The notes below the pieces were generated by a model. The model searched no databases and was not told the origin of the DNA. It was given only the letters and a program-made list of their open reading frames with translations. DNA of 6,028 nucleotides from Candidatus Methanoplasma sp. (GTDB lineage Archaea; Thermoplasmatota; Thermoplasmata; Methanomassiliicoccales; Methanomethylophilaceae). Each line of letters begins with the position of its first letter. Positions within the stretch are counted from its first letter, which is position 1. A program made the position numbers and the translations under genes. The stretch lies in NCBI GenBank assembly GCA_031271555.1, contig JAISVN010000159.1, forward strand, positions 1 through 6,028, in the 5' to 3' direction. This document shows, piece after piece, positions 1 through 6,028 of the stretch.

Positions 1-929
1 ATATTACAAGTGATAGGCAAGGTTACGAGACACAAATTGCAGGAGATGTAATCGACCTTTTTATAGACCATTTGGATAAAATAGGAAATGTTCCCAAAAT
101 CACGTTATATCTTTATACGCGAGGGGGAGACACAGCTGTCGCATGGAATCTGGTCAATCTGTTGAGACAATACTGCGATGAACTGGATGTGATTATACCA
201 CACAAAGCGCACAGCGCAGGGACTCTGATAAGTCTTGGAGCAAATTCAATAATAATGACTAAACAAGCGACACTAGGCCCTATTGATCCAAGCGTGAATA
301 CACCCCTTAATCCCCCCATCCCAGGTGCTCCATTCGGACATACAATACCTGTAAGTGTTGAGGCGGTGAAAGGATACTTGGAATTTGCGAGAGAGGAATT
401 GTTAATAAAGGATGATAAAGCCCTGTCGAATATAATGATCAAACTGTCTGAAACAGTGCATCCACTTGTTTTAGGTCAAGTATACAGATCAAGAGCGCAA
501 ATCAAAATGCTGGCAGAAAAGTTACTAATCAATCAAATATCTGACTCAGATAAAATTAATAGGATAATCTCATTTTTATGCAGTGAATCGGGAAGTCATG
601 ATTATACAATAACTGCCAAAGAGGCAAAAGAGGGACTGGGACTCAATGTGATTAACCCAGATGATGAACAATATAAACTAATAAAGCAAATATATGATGA
701 TCTTAACTGCGATTTGGAGTTCAGTAAACCTTTTGACCCGAGGGTAATGTTGGTGAATAGCGGTGGAGCATATAAAGTACAAAGGGCAGTAATCGAAACT
801 GTAGAAGGTGGGTCACATTGTTGCGTCTCAGAAGGAAAACTCAGTATAATTCAGGCCCCAGGGTTAAATATGCCGCAAGGTATTAATGACCAGAGGACAT
901 TTGACGGGTGGATACATGAAAAGAGTTGA
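1..929 (+). CDS. SDH/DUF114-type Clp-fold serine proteinase, 5'-truncated by window
   Basis: Partial gene. The reading frame is open from the left edge (first whole codon at base 3) and gives 308 visible residues ending at TGA 927-929. It begins ITSDRQGYETQ, a motif typical of this family that normally lies some residues inside the protein, so the real start is upstream and the TTG at 72 is not it. The Clp/crotonase-fold proteinase pattern is clear: oxyanion-type YTRGGD (visible residues about 38-43), candidate nucleophile Ser71 in AHSAGT (codon 213-215), Asp95 in GPIDP (codon 285-287) and His153 in ETVHPL (codon 459-461). Together these form the Ser-Asp-His set that named the family. No membrane helix is seen in the visible part. 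A C-terminal tail of roughly 60 residues after the protease core matches nothing I recognise. Substrate is unknown; archaeal relatives are often membrane-linked or accessory proteases. Base composition is AT-rich compared with the operon to the right. Family assignment is confident, the physiological role is not. Confidence 0.85.
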   Translation, partial: ITSDRQGYETQIAGDVIDLFIDHLDKIGNVPKITLYLYTRGGDTAVAWNLVNLLRQYCDELDVIIPHKAHSAGTLISLGANSIIMTKQATLGPIDPSVNTPLNPPIPGAPFGHTIPVSVEAVKGYLEFAREELLIKDDKALSNIMIKLSETVHPLVLGQVYRSRAQIKMLAEKLLINQISDSDKINRIISFLCSESGSHDYTITAKEAKEGLGLNVINPDDEQYKLIKQIYDDLNCDLEFSKPFDPRVMLVNSGGAYKVQRAVIETVEGGSHCCVSEGKLSIIQAPGLNMPQGINDQRTFDGWIHEKS

Positions 930-1083
930 AATTAGAACTGTGGACTCAGTGCAGAATATCAATTACAATATAACTCAGAAAAGCACAAATGCCAATTACT
1001 ATACCACCACGACACAGAGTCCAGCAACATATAATGCCTCTGTGGTAAAGAAAACTTATGACTTTATCGATATTGAACTCTAA
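916..1083 (+). CDS. Small hypothetical protein, Thr/Asn/Tyr-rich (55 aa)
   Basis: I do not recognise this protein. The ATG at 916 gives 55 residues to TAA 1081-1083 and overlaps the end of the protease gene by 14 bp in another frame. A GGGTGG stretch at 905-910 could act as ribosome binding site. An in-frame ATG at 886, preceded by AAGGT at 877-881, would give 65 residues; I prefer 916 because of the shorter overlap, but cannot decide. The protein starts with a charged segment (MKRVEIRTVD), has a low-complexity middle in which Thr, Asn and Tyr make up about 20 of 55 residues, including four Thr in a row, and ends acidic-hydrophobic (YDFIDIEL). It has no cysteines, no membrane helix and no known motif. 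The overlap suggests co-transcription and translational coupling with the protease, so a substrate, adaptor or partner role is possible but is inference only. It could also be a non-conserved ORF. Confidence 0.5.
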   Translation: MKRVEIRTVDSVQNINYNITQKSTNANYYTTTTQSPATYNASVVKKTYDFIDIEL

Positions 1084-1091
1084 ATATCCTC

Positions 1092-1096
1092 TTTTT
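1092..1096 (+). terminator. Possible oligo-T transcription terminator
   Basis: A run of five T residues inside a pyrimidine-rich stretch (CCTCTTTTTG) lies 9 bp after the stop of the small ORF. Archaeal RNA polymerase can terminate on oligo-T in the coding strand without a hairpin. It lies between two units of different base composition and just before the atwA promoter, which fits an end of the protease transcript. It is short, so the call is weak. Confidence 0.35.
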
Positions 1097-1132
1097 GTGT
1101 TGTAATTGGGGTAGTCCATTTCATTCCCACAG

Positions 1133-1140
1133 TTTATATC
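1133..1140 (+). promoter_or_regulatory. Archaeal TATA box for the atwA operon
   Basis: TTTATATC matches the archaeal TATA consensus (TTTATATA-like). Its centre lies about 27 bp before the atwA ATG at 1164. Archaeal start sites normally fall about 25 bp downstream of the box centre, so RNA synthesis would begin on or within a few bases of the start codon, giving a leaderless mRNA. In keeping with this, there is no Shine-Dalgarno-like purine stretch in TTGCTTATCCGC just before the ATG, although the downstream genes of the operon mostly have one. I see no obvious purine-rich BRE directly upstream of the box. Confidence 0.6.
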
Positions 1141-1163
1141 TGTTGTTACCCTTGCTTATCCGC

Positions 1164-2747
1164 ATGGATGAATCGGTCGAACTTTTGACCATCGAGAATG
1201 TGACCAAGACCTTCAACGGAAGGGTGGTCCTCAACAACGTCAGTGCAAAGATATCGTCGGGCAAAGTGCTCGGATTGATAGGGAAGAGTGCTGCAGGCAA
1301 AAGCGTCCTCATTCATATGATAAGGGGAAGCGAAGGCTACGGCCCCGATTCCGGGCGCATATTGTATCACGTCAACCACTGTCCCAAATGCGGGCATATG
1401 GACATCCCCCTCAAAGGCGTGCCGTGCTCGAAATGCGGCGCAGAATCCAAAGACGAGTGGATCGACTATTGGTCCCTGAAGGAGTATGACCCCGTAAGGC
1501 AGGAACTGAAAGGGCACATCGCGATAATGATACAGAGGACGTTCTCTCTCTTCGGTGACAAGTCCGTCGTGGAGAATGTGATGGAGGCGATAGACGCGGA
1601 CGATCCGAAGCGCATCGAAAAAGCCGTGGGTCTTCTGGAGTTCGTCAACATGACCCACCGCGCCACGCACATCGCAAGGGACCTTTCCGGGGGAGAGAAA
1701 CAGAGGATCGTCATGGCGAGGCAGCTTGCAAAAGAACCGTTGTTCTTCCTGGCGGACGAACCCACAGGGACCCTCGATCCGCATACTTCCTCCCTGATCC
1801 ACAAAAGGCTTGTGGAATATGTGAGGGAACACAAGATATGCATGGTCCTGGCATCACACTGGCCGGAAGCGGTAGTAAAGATGTCCGATGAGGCGATATG
1901 GCTCGATTCCGGGAACGTGGTCATGGAAGGCGACCCGAAGACGGTAACCGACAAGTTCATGGAAGAGTACCACTTTGAAAAAGGAGAGAGCACAGAGCTC
2001 GGAGAGCCCCTCATAGTCGCGGAGAACGCCCAGAAGCATTATTTCTCGGTCTCAAGAGGCGTGGTCAAAGCGGTGGACGGTGTGTCCCTGACAATAAAGG
2101 AAAGGGAGGTGTTCGCTCTGGTGGGGCTGTCCGGTGCAGGGAAGACGACGACATCCAGAATGATAGCCGGCATGACGCCTGCGACGTCGGGCTCCGTCAA
2201 GATAAAGATAGGGGATGACTGGATAGACATGTCCGAATCGGGATTCGCCGGCAAAGGAAGAGCGACCCCGTACATCGGGTTCCTGCATCAGGAATACACC
2301 TTGTATCCCTTCGATACCGTGCTCCAGAACCTTTCCACATCCATAGGCATGAAGATGCCTGCGGAGCTTGCGAAGATGAAGGCCATACAGGTGCTTCTGA
2401 GCGTGGGCTTCCCGAGGAAGGACATCGAGAAGGTACTGTATGCTTATCCGGACACCCTGAGCGTAGGGGAATGCCAGAGGATAGCTTTCGCTCAGGTCCT
2501 CATAAAGGAGCCGAAGATAATAATATTGGACGAGCCCACGGGGACCATGGACCCGATAACGAAAGTGATAATAGCGAAATCCGTACTAAAAGCGAGAGAC
2601 GAGCTCGATGAGACGTTCGTCGTAGTGAGCCACGACATGGATTTCATCCTCAACTGCTGCGACCGCGCAGCATTCATGAAGAACGGGAAGATCGTTGATA
2701 TAGGAACTCCGGAGAAGATAATCGCCGAGTTCGACAATCAACAGTGA
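1164..2747 (+). CDS. atwA: Methyl-coenzyme M reductase system component A2 (twin-cassette ATPase)
   Basis: 527 aa from ATG 1164. It is the ATPase required for ATP-dependent reductive activation of MCR, the F430 enzyme that makes methane; it is soluble, with no membrane segment. It holds two ABC nucleotide-binding domains. NBD1 has Walker A GKSAAGKS (40-47), Q-loop Gln124, signature LSGGE (174-178), Walker B with Asp198-Glu199 and switch His232. NBD2 has Walker A GLSGAGKT (321-328), Gln376, signature LSVGE (432-436), Walker B with Asp456-Glu457 and His490. NBD1 carries an insert with two CxxC pairs (Cys73/76 and Cys88/91) that looks like a zinc ribbon. The stretches EYTLYP, EPTGTMDP and SHDMDF are typical of the A2 family and separate it from transporter ATPases. 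An in-frame upstream start at 1095 would add 23 residues but would place the promoter inside the coding sequence, so I use 1164. First gene of the operon, followed 9 bp later by mcrC. Confidence 0.93.
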   Translation: MDESVELLTIENVTKTFNGRVVLNNVSAKISSGKVLGLIGKSAAGKSVLIHMIRGSEGYGPDSGRILYHVNHCPKCGHMDIPLKGVPCSKCGAESKDEWIDYWSLKEYDPVRQELKGHIAIMIQRTFSLFGDKSVVENVMEAIDADDPKRIEKAVGLLEFVNMTHRATHIARDLSGGEKQRIVMARQLAKEPLFFLADEPTGTLDPHTSSLIHKRLVEYVREHKICMVLASHWPEAVVKMSDEAIWLDSGNVVMEGDPKTVTDKFMEEYHFEKGESTELGEPLIVAENAQKHYFSVSRGVVKAVDGVSLTIKEREVFALVGLSGAGKTTTSRMIAGMTPATSGSVKIKIGDDWIDMSESGFAGKGRATPYIGFLHQEYTLYPFDTVLQNLSTSIGMKMPAELAKMKAIQVLLSVGFPRKDIEKVLYAYPDTLSVGECQRIAFAQVLIKEPKIIILDEPTGTMDPITKVIIAKSVLKARDELDETFVVVSHDMDFILNCCDRAAFMKNGKIVDIGTPEKIIAEFDNQQ

Positions 2748-2753
2748 GATGAT
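2746..2753 (+). promoter_or_regulatory. Ribosome binding site of mcrC overlapping the atwA stop
   Basis: GAGATGAT differs in one base from GAGGTGAT, the complement of the archaeal 16S rRNA 3' end. It overlaps the atwA TGA (2745-2747) and ends 3 bases before the mcrC ATG at 2757, which supports that start and suggests that ribosomes finishing atwA can re-initiate on mcrC. The spacing is shorter than usual. Confidence 0.45.
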
Positions 2754-2756
2754 CGA

Positions 2757-3383
2757 ATGAAGAACCAGATCGGGCGGCACCTCAGCTTTGTAGAATGCAG
2801 AGAGTCCATGGGCCTGGGCGTGGGAGGAGGGCTTGCTCAGAGAGCAACAATATCCGAGAGCGGGATGGACGTCGTGGTCATAGCAATGGGCCCGGGAAGA
2901 AGGCACATAACCAAACCTGTCTGCGAGATAACATATGCATTGAGGGAGGAAGGGATCGACACGAGCGTTCTCGTGGTGAATGCCGGGTCAGGCGTCCCTG
3001 CCGATGCGCCGGACATGACGACCACCTCCTATTTCGGCCTTGATCCCGTGGAGGTGGACAGGATACAGCAGTTCAAGATAGCGATAATCCACCTGGGCAA
3101 CGTAAGGCAGCACATTATCTACAAGGCAAGGCTGATACTGAGGAACGTTGACATACCTGCGGTAGTAGTGTCGCAGGCCCCGGTCGATTTCGAGGATTTC
3201 GCCGCGATAGGGGTGAAGACCGCCAGGGTCATGCCTGCGGATGACGACATAAAAACAAGAGGCGAGATAAGAGAGATAGTCACAGGCGTGATAAGAGGTG
3301 TCACTTCGCACCAGGACAAGCTCGACGAGATAGTTTCCAAGGTGCAGAGGACCCTGCCGCCGAAGGGAGGCGGGACCCGATGA
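2757..3383 (+). CDS. mcrC: McrC, MCR operon protein C / activation-complex subunit
   Basis: 208 aa, about the usual length of the McrC family. Family-typical blocks are seen in order: [15 protein letters not shown] (15-29), [20 protein letters not shown] (44-63), [11 protein letters not shown] (75-85), [15 protein letters not shown] (111-125), [18 protein letters not shown] (138-155) and a C-terminal [18 protein letters not shown] (175-192). Two cysteines, Cys14 and Cys56, are candidate ligand residues, as are His50 and His112. McrC is non-catalytic in MCR itself. It is known to copurify with MCR and, as I recall, belongs to the AtwA-containing complex that activates it. In many methanogens mcrC sits inside mcrBDCGA; here it is between atwA and mmp3, a placement that fits the activation role. 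The related marker protein 7 is, as I recall, longer (about 300 aa), so McrC is the better name. Its stop overlaps the next start as ATGA. Confidence 0.9.
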   Translation: MKNQIGRHLSFVECRESMGLGVGGGLAQRATISESGMDVVVIAMGPGRRHITKPVCEITYALREEGIDTSVLVVNAGSGVPADAPDMTTTSYFGLDPVEVDRIQQFKIAIIHLGNVRQHIIYKARLILRNVDIPAVVVSQAPVDFEDFAAIGVKTARVMPADDDIKTRGEIREIVTGVIRGVTSHQDKLDEIVSKVQRTLPPKGGGTR

Positions 3384-4891
3384 AGGTGACCGTCAACGGA
3401 AAGGAGAAGGTCTTGGGCAAAGGTGCGACCCTCAAGGACGCCGTGAAAGACGAGGCCTACGAAAAGGACTCGCTGATATCCATCCATCTCTCCACGGAGA
3501 GGCTGACAAAGGAATCCAACGACTTCGAGATCGTGACGCGGGGAGGGACGATGGTCCTGCGCCTTGACGACACGGACGGCGCAAAGCTCTGGAGGACCTT
3601 GGTATCGTCGATAAAGGGCTCGACAGCGAGATGGTCCACTCGGGACATAATCGCCTTCGGCTCATTCAAAACGGATATACCTGCGGACAGGGTAGAAAGG
3701 CGGTACAAGACGTACGACTGCTTCTTCACCCTCGGAGGGTTCGACAACCATACCACTTATGTAATGATCGCAAAGAAGGACCACACGAGAGCCTACGGGG
3801 CATCAGTCGAAAAGATAGGCAGGATAACGCTAGGAAGGCATATCCTGGACCGCATGACCGAAGGGGAAGAGATCCTGGACATAATGCCGGCGGTCTCGGA
3901 GACCGTGAGCGATAATATCATAGTGACCAAAGACCTGGCCCATCCTCTGGAAGAAGGGAATTCCATAGACACGAACATCCTGATAAAATTGGATGAGAGG
4001 TCCCCGGCGTCCGCGGAGCAGGTGCTGATAGTGGGTTCGAAAGGGCACTTCAACATAACCGGCACTACCGGGACGATGATCGGGTGCGGCGATGACATGG
4101 ATGTATCGATACCGAACGAGGACCACTCGACAAGGGATATCGGGAGCGTCGCGGTGAGGAACACAGGCCACGGAACAGGCCATATATTGCTATACAAGGA
4201 AAGAAGGCAGTCCAGCCCCGTACACAACAGCGCCGGGACGATCGAAAGAGGGCTGGGGATAGTGTCGCAGGCGGCAGAAGGCGACAAGATCACGGTGATC
4301 ACCGAGCCGGCCAGAGTGATGTCCGTAGGCATGACGCAGTCAGACGGCGAAAGATTCCTTTCCGGCTTCGGCATAAAGCAGAAGAGGTCCGGAGACACGT
4401 CTGACAATGCCGTCATCGTCGACCAGTCGCCGGAGATGACGCTGAAAGCGATATCCGGCGGTGAAGTGGAGACCTTCGGGGTGCCTAAGGACAAGGTCTT
4501 CAGGATACAGCTTGACGAGAAGCATCCGGGCGATGTGTATTATTTCAGGAAAGTGACGGGGCTCAGCCATAAACCGATAGGGAGTCTGAAGACCCAGTTC
4601 TCGTTCCCTGGGATGCCGATGGTGACGTTCTACGGCGACGACGAAAGGTCGAAGAGCCTGTTCCCGCAGGACCCGTTCAAAAAGTGCAAGAAGGGGGACA
4701 TAGGCATAACGAACCAGTCGAGGCCCCACCACGGACTCATCGGGATAAGGCTGGAGGACAGCAAGGAATACGGCCCCACGGGAGAGGAGCCCTACGGGAC
4801 GAACATAATGGGGAAGTTCCTCGATGACCTGGGCAGACTGGGCGAGACCGAGGAAGAAGAGATCATTTACGTCATGGAGGAGAACATATGA
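3380..4891 (+). CDS. mmp3: Methanogenesis marker protein 3 (UPF0288 family)
   Basis: 503 aa. The ATG at 3380 overlaps the mcrC stop by 4 bases, with GGAGG at 3366-3370 as ribosome binding site. The N-terminus ([20 protein letters not shown]) resembles a ThiS/MoaD-like beta-grasp domain (about 1-65), but there is no C-terminal Gly-Gly, so it is not a sulfur carrier. A middle region follows, with the family block [16 protein letters not shown] (235-250) and [20 protein letters not shown] (291-310). A C-terminal part (about 370-480) has a cyclophilin-like look: [32 protein letters not shown], and the hallmark [14 protein letters not shown] (463-476). Only three cysteines are present (114, 236, 436). 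The protein is restricted to MCR-bearing archaea and is reported as a member of the MCR activation complex; its exact chemistry is unknown to me. No signal peptide or membrane segment. The stop overlaps mmp6. Confidence 0.9.
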   Translation: MKVTVNGKEKVLGKGATLKDAVKDEAYEKDSLISIHLSTERLTKESNDFEIVTRGGTMVLRLDDTDGAKLWRTLVSSIKGSTARWSTRDIIAFGSFKTDIPADRVERRYKTYDCFFTLGGFDNHTTYVMIAKKDHTRAYGASVEKIGRITLGRHILDRMTEGEEILDIMPAVSETVSDNIIVTKDLAHPLEEGNSIDTNILIKLDERSPASAEQVLIVGSKGHFNITGTTGTMIGCGDDMDVSIPNEDHSTRDIGSVAVRNTGHGTGHILLYKERRQSSPVHNSAGTIERGLGIVSQAAEGDKITVITEPARVMSVGMTQSDGERFLSGFGIKQKRSGDTSDNAVIVDQSPEMTLKAISGGEVETFGVPKDKVFRIQLDEKHPGDVYYFRKVTGLSHKPIGSLKTQFSFPGMPMVTFYGDDERSKSLFPQDPFKKCKKGDIGITNQSRPHHGLIGIRLEDSKEYGPTGEEPYGTNIMGKFLDDLGRLGETEEEEIIYVMEENI

Positions 4892-5307
4892 GCGAAGAGA
4901 GGGAGACTCGAGTTGTGATGATATCCCCGAACTCAACGATAACGCCCGACCAGCTGGTAAGGGAGGTGCATGCGATGGGAAAGGAGCTGACCGTAAAGGA
5001 AACATGCTACGGAACGCTGATCGAAGGCCCGAAGGGGATGGTCAGAGAAGTGCTTGCGGCCCTCAGGAAGAAGCACCCCTATGACGTCTTCTCGAAGGTG
5101 AGGGCATACCCCGCCGGAGACCCGAGGAGATGCCGCGCGCAGCACGGCACAAGGCCCGGGTTCTCACAGCTGGAAGCGGAGTGGGAAGCCCTTCCTCTGA
5201 TACAGCACGGGATACAATGCATAGACAGGGGAGACAAGTTCGAGGTCCCGAAAGAGAAGGAAAAGCTCCCTGTAGACGAATTCAAAAAGATATGTGAGGC
5301 AAGCTGA
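4888..5307 (+). CDS. mmp6: Methanogenesis marker protein 6
   Basis: 139 aa, near the family's usual size. The start at 4888 overlaps the mmp3 stop (ATGA) and has GGAGG at 4876-4880 with 7-base spacing. Family-typical stretches are RVVMISPNSTITPDQLVREV (8-27), KETCYGTLIEGP (37-48) and, most telling, FSKVRAYPAGDPRRCRAQHG (68-87), followed by GFSQLEAEWEALPLI (91-105). Cysteines are at 40, 82, 111 and 136; Cys40 and Cys82 lie in the family-typical blocks. The last 25 residues or so are charged and lysine-rich and look variable. The function is not established. Restriction to MCR-bearing archaea and its place in this operon point to MCR maturation, activation or regulation, which is inference from context. 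No membrane segment. Confidence 0.88.
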   Translation: MSEERETRVVMISPNSTITPDQLVREVHAMGKELTVKETCYGTLIEGPKGMVREVLAALRKKHPYDVFSKVRAYPAGDPRRCRAQHGTRPGFSQLEAEWEALPLIQHGIQCIDRGDKFEVPKEKEKLPVDEFKKICEAS

Positions 5308-5741
5308 TGAAAGTATTCATAGATCCGCCGAACAGCCTGATACTGTTCGATCTGGTAGAGAGATTCGGCCACGAGCCGCTCGGTGCGATGGTCCCGATCC
5401 AAGAGAGGATAGACAATGCAGAGCTGGACATGCCGCCGATGAATGTGACGTTGGATGATGTGGTAAGAGGCCTGAAATATGCCGGAGTGGAGGTCCCCTC
5501 GGGAATAAGGGGAAGGCTCTCGCTGTGGGGGCCGCTTATCGATGAGGCGGATGCGGCGCTCATAATGACGGACCCTCCGTTCAACTTCGGCTGCGTGGGA
5601 TGCGAGCGCTCCAACGAGATGGTGAAATATCTCATCCGCAGGCGCAAGATACCCGCGCTGACCATAAGATATCCGGATAACGAAGAGGAAGCGAAGGCCA
5701 CCGTCGGACAGGTCAAAGAGTTCCTGGAGGGTCTGAAATGA
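5307..5741 (+). CDS. mmp5: Methanogenesis marker protein 5
   Basis: 144 aa from ATG 5307, which shares one base with the mmp6 stop (TGATG); GAGG at 5296-5299 is a suitable ribosome binding site. Family-typical blocks: [20 protein letters not shown] (6-25), [11 protein letters not shown] (41-51), [20 protein letters not shown] (55-74), [13 protein letters not shown] (75-87), and a cysteine motif [13 protein letters not shown] (92-104) containing CxxC at Cys96/Cys99. The tail ITIRYPD-like region and a short helix follow. The CxxC in a conserved glycine-rich setting suggests metal, Fe-S or thiol chemistry, but no activity has been assigned that I know of. Found only in MCR-bearing archaea and coupled here to other markers, so a role in MCR maturation or activation is inferred. 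The stop overlaps mmp15 as ATGA. Confidence 0.9.
   Translation: MKVFIDPPNSLILFDLVERFGHEPLGAMVPIQERIDNAELDMPPMNVTLDDVVRGLKYAGVEVPSGIRGRLSLWGPLIDEADAALIMTDPPFNFGCVGCERSNEMVKYLIRRRKIPALTIRYPDNEEEAKATVGQVKEFLEGLK
5726..5732 (+). promoter_or_regulatory. Ribosome binding site deciding the mmp15 start
   Basis: GGAGGGT ends 5 bases before the ATG at 5738 and lies inside the last codons of mmp5. It supports 5738 as the true start of the partial gene that follows, together with the ATGA overlap of stop and start at 5738-5741. Confidence 0.55.
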
Positions 5742-6028
5742 TAAAGATAGCACAACTGTCATGCGGCACCGAATACAGCAGCGTTCAGTACGAGGTGGAG
5801 AAGGCGGCCCGCTCCGTGGGAGCCAAGGTAGTGTATCCGGATGTCTCGTACGCCGATGTGAACAACGCCGTCAAGAGGTTCGGTTTCAATCCGCGCTCCC
5901 CGCAGCTGAAGCTGATGATCGCAAGGGCGGTGCAGCTGGCTGATGAGAAGTACGATGCCGATGCGGTGTTCATCACCACATGTTTCAGATGCGCGGAGGC
6001 CGCTCTAGTAAGGAATGAGCTCAGAAGA
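5738..6028 (+). CDS. mmp15: Methanogenesis marker protein 15, 3'-truncated by window
   Basis: Partial gene: the first 97 residues are present and the frame stays open to the right edge. The start is ATG 5738, overlapping the mmp5 stop. The N-terminus [17 protein letters not shown] is close to the family's characteristic opening, and the stretch [16 protein letters not shown] (54-69) is followed by [19 protein letters not shown] (78-96), also characteristic. Cys9 and the CxxC pair Cys82/Cys85 are visible. The family is related, as I recall, to 2-hydroxyglutaryl-CoA dehydratase-type components, which carry Fe-S clusters and use ATP to drive difficult one-electron reductions. That would suit activation of the nickel centre of MCR, but the link is inference. 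The usual full length is several hundred residues, so most of the protein lies beyond the window. Marker proteins 17 and 7 would be expected next. Confidence 0.87.
   Translation, partial: MIKIAQLSCGTEYSSVQYEVEKAARSVGAKVVYPDVSYADVNNAVKRFGFNPRSPQLKLMIARAVQLADEKYDADAVFITTCFRCAEAALVRNELRR

Noticed and set aside
1095..1163. 23-residue N-terminal extension of AtwA that looks like a hydrophobic signal peptide
   Set aside because: It spans the TATA box, lacks similarity to A2 N-termini, and the family normally begins a few residues before the first beta strand, matching ATG 1164.
1146..1832. Long minus-strand open frame (228 codons) opposite atwA
   Set aside because: It lies opposite a strongly conserved gene and its translation has no recognisable motif; long antisense frames are common in GC-richer coding DNA.
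1164..2747. ABC transporter ATPase interpretation of the twin-cassette protein
   Set aside because: No permease gene is nearby, and the zinc-ribbon insert and A2-specific motifs with mcrC and mmp neighbours fit AtwA instead.
3891..3905. Short inverted repeat CGGTCTC/GAGACCG resembling a hairpin
   Set aside because: Located mid-gene in mmp3 with an extremely short loop and no T-tract; no reason to call it a terminator or attenuator.
4293..4304. Perfect 12-bp palindrome CGGTGATCACCG
   Set aside because: It lies within the mmp3 coding sequence (encoding part of KITVITEP, a family-typical stretch), has a single copy, and is explained by codon content.
5574..5588. DPPFNFG in Mmp5, resembling the DPPY motif of N6 DNA methyltransferases
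   Set aside because: The rest of the protein matches Mmp5, is too short for a methyltransferase and has no SAM-binding FxGxG motif.
3793..5762. Several long minus-strand open frames opposite mmp3, mmp6 and mmp5
   Set aside because: They are mirror frames of conserved genes, overlap each other, and their translations are low-complexity or patternless.
1..6028. CRISPR arrays, tRNA or rRNA genes, insertion sequences
   Set aside because: No regularly spaced repeats, cloverleaf-like segments, terminal inverted repeats or transposase motifs were seen on reading; only an 80-bp gap is non-coding.

Overview
The window looks like part of a methanogen (or MCR-bearing) archaeal chromosome. From about base 1164 to the right edge it carries proteins found only in organisms with methyl-coenzyme M reductase (MCR): component A2 (AtwA), McrC, and methanogenesis marker proteins 3, 6, 5 and 15. 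Heavy use of ATA (Ile) and AGA/AGG (Arg) codons, a TTTATAT promoter box, SD motifs matching the archaeal anti-SD, and an all-TGA stop set in the core genes fit a euryarchaeote. A Methanomassiliicoccales-like lineage is my guess; it was not tested, and MCR-bearing relatives cannot be excluded.

Layout. (1) Bases 1-1083 are clearly AT-richer (one 60-base line near 541 is about 35% GC, against about 55% near 1681). They hold the 3' part of a Clp-fold serine proteinase of the SDH/DUF114 type and a short overlapping gene for an unrecognised Thr/Asn/Tyr-rich peptide. (2) Bases 1084-1163 are a short intergenic gap with a T-tract (possible terminator) and a TATA box placed so that transcription would start at or very near the atwA start codon (leaderless mRNA). 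(3) Bases 1164-6028 are a tightly packed plus-strand operon: atwA, 9 bp gap, mcrC, ATGA overlap, mmp3, ATGA overlap, mmp6, TGATG overlap, mmp5, ATGA overlap, mmp15 (cut by the window edge). No gene lies on the minus strand.

How the genes work together. AtwA is the twin-cassette ATPase required for ATP-dependent reductive activation of the nickel cofactor F430 in MCR. McrC and marker proteins 3, 7 and 17 have been reported, as I recall, in the purified MCR activation complex with AtwA, together with unusual nitrogenase-like iron-sulfur clusters. The window therefore reads as an MCR activation/assembly operon. Mmp7 and mmp17 are not in it and would be expected just downstream. Mmp5 and mmp15 each show CxxC pairs that could serve metal or Fe-S chemistry. 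The protease/small-peptide pair upstream is probably an independent, possibly acquired unit that happens to adjoin the operon.

I do not see a wholly undescribed system. The least understood pieces are the small peptide beside the protease and the biochemical roles of Mmp5, Mmp6 and Mmp15.
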